From contig NZ_JAEINH010000003.1 in assembly GCF_016342785.1 (NCBI RefSeq), positions 1-64,000 on the forward strand: a DNA stretch of 64,000 nt, written 5' to 3'. This DNA comes from Sanguibacter suaedae. Lineage in GTDB: Bacteria; Actinomycetota; Actinomycetes; Actinomycetales; Cellulomonadaceae. Shown one piece after another: positions 63,155 to 64,000 of this stretch (within the stretch, counting starts at the first letter, position 1; the number at the start of each line of letters is the position of its first letter). A program made the position numbers and the translations under genes. The notes under the pieces were generated by a model, which made no database searches, was not told where the DNA came from, and worked only from the letters and a program-made list of their open reading frames with translations.

Positions 63155-64000
63155 TCAGAGGCGAGCGAGGTCGGCCGCGCCGACGATCCCGGCCTCGTTG
63201 CCGAGCGCGGCGAGCTCGATCCGCGCCTCGGGCCGGTGACCGCGGGCCGGGAGTGCCTCGGCGTAAGCCTCGCGGGCCGGCTTGAGGAGGAGGTCCCCCG
63301 CGGCACCGACGCCGCCGCCCACGACGATGAGCTCGGGGTCGAGCAGGGCGGCGACGGACGCCGAGCCCTCACCGATCCAGCGCCCGAGGTCCGCGAGGAG
63401 CTCGATCGAGAGTGCGTCGCCCGACTGCGCGGCGAGGGTGACGAGCGGACCGGTGATCGCCTCGGCGACCCCTTCCGCCAGGTCGAGCAGGTACGCCGCC
63501 TCCCTGGGGCGCGAGATCGCTGCGGCCCGCGCGTCGCGGACGAGCGCCGAGCCGGAGGCGTACTGCTCCCAGCAGCCCTCGTGCCCGCACCCGCAGTAGT
63601 GGCCGCTCGGGACGACCCGCATGTGTCCCACCTCCGCGGCCATACCCCACCGTCCGCGCACGAGCTCGTTGCCGACGACGACCGCGCCGCCGAGCCCCGT
63701 ACCCACCGTGAGCATGAGCATGTCTGTCGCCTCGCGGCCCACACCGAAGCGGAACTCGGCCCAGCCCGCGGCGTTCGCGTCGTTCTCGACGACGATCGGG
63801 ACGTCGTCGCCCAGGAGCGCTCCCACGCGCCTGGCGATCGGGTAGTCCCTCCATGCGATGTTCGGTGCGAACAGCACGGAGGTCCGGTCGGGGCTGACGA
63901 ACCCTGCAGCGGCGAGACCGACGGCCCCCACCTCGTGGTCGCGCGACAGCACCGCATACACCTCGGCGATCGCACGGTCGATGCTCGACGCGTCGTCGGG
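63155..64000 (-). CDS. ROK-family glucokinase (N-terminus cut by window edge)
   Basis: The frame runs from beyond the right edge to a stop at 63155, giving 281 visible codons. Features: catalytic Asp in ENDANAAGWAEF, glycine loop GTGLGGAVV, and the ROK zinc motif HYCGCGHEGCWEQYASG. A VGGGVGAAGDLLL motif near the C-terminus completes the ATP site. These mark a polyphosphate- or ATP-dependent glucokinase, as in Streptomyces GlkA; the DNA-binding N-terminus of ROK repressors cannot be ruled out because the start lies outside the window, but the spacing to the edge favours a kinase. Confidence 0.9.
   Translation of the reverse strand, partial: PDDASSIDRAIAEVYAVLSRDHEVGAVGLAAAGFVSPDRTSVLFAPNIAWRDYPIARRVGALLGDDVPIVVENDANAAGWAEFRFGVGREATDMLMLTVGTGLGGAVVVGNELVRGRWGMAAEVGHMRVVPSGHYCGCGHEGCWEQYASGSALVRDARAAAISRPREAAYLLDLAEGVAEAITGPLVTLAAQSGDALSIELLADLGRWIGEGSASVAALLDPELIVVGGGVGAAGDLLLKPAREAYAEALPARGHRPEARIELAALGNEAGIVGAADLARL

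Overview
The window is very GC-rich chromosomal DNA from an actinobacterium. The gene content (SepH, DUF3093, DUF3159, DUF3710, DUF4193, DUF4192 and DUF5998 proteins, class II DAHP synthase, PPi-phosphofructokinase, an HrdB/SigA-type sigma factor, PknL-like PASTA kinase, secreted pectate lyase with ricin-type lectin) points to Actinomycetota, most likely Micrococcales near Cellulomonadaceae or Promicromonosporaceae. The family is an inference from gene content. I saw no rRNA, tRNA, CRISPR array, insertion sequence or phage gene, so this is mostly core chromosome with a few accessory islands.

Layout. 1-7.8 kb: a compact acyl-carrier-protein pathway around a divergent promoter. Leftward run a Baeyer-Villiger-type monooxygenase, a Tat-exported cytokinin-dehydrogenase-like flavoenzyme and a SRPBCC plus alpha/beta hydrolase fusion. 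Rightward run ACP, KAS III, ketoreductase, a DUF1772 membrane protein and an EntD-type phosphopantetheinyl transferase. 7.8-12.4 kb: GuaB1, a CoA-type NUDIX hydrolase, DUF4241, a glutamine amidotransferase and an APH-type kinase. 12.4-18.7 kb: aconitase, a PL3 pectate lyase under a LacI-like operator, a 29-residue peptide gene and an RNA uridine methyltransferase. 18.8-28 kb: a block in the same order as M. tuberculosis Rv2689c-Rv2701c (recalled synteny): KimA-like potassium permease, two TrkA/RCK proteins, DUF3159, OB-fold, DUF3710, dUTPase, DUF3093, DUF4193, inositol monophosphatase, then SepH. 28-37 kb: phosphodiesterase-like protein, DUF5998, GNAT/acyl-CoA-ligase fusion, type II topoisomerase A subunit, and a two-gene lipoprotein/PKD island of lower GC. 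37-50 kb: MetH, a five-gene ECF transport operon whose two exported proteins look like the two halves of vertebrate transcobalamin, a tandem GNAT protein and the topoisomerase B subunit. 50-64 kb: SigA, universal stress protein, DUF4192, polyprenyl synthase, Rv2175c-like regulator, LysM transglycosylase, PknL-like kinase, AroG, PPi-PFK, PlsC, a small membrane protein and a ROK kinase cut by the window edge.

How it fits together. The left cluster looks like a dedicated small-molecule pathway with its own ACP, ACP-activating enzyme and tailoring oxidases. The KimA/TrkA block reads as potassium homeostasis. The ECF operon near B12-dependent MetH suggests corrinoid capture and import. The PknL-Rv2175c pair is a known kinase-substrate pair in mycobacteria and is conserved here.

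A general feature of the window is transcription-start architecture. At least fourteen genes carry a TAnnnT-like (or GAnnnT) hexamer exactly 6 or 7 nt before the start codon and lack a ribosome binding site, which is the signature of leaderless mRNAs. Others (acnA, pectate lyase, sigA, pfp, sepH, topoisomerase A) have ordinary Shine-Dalgarno leaders.
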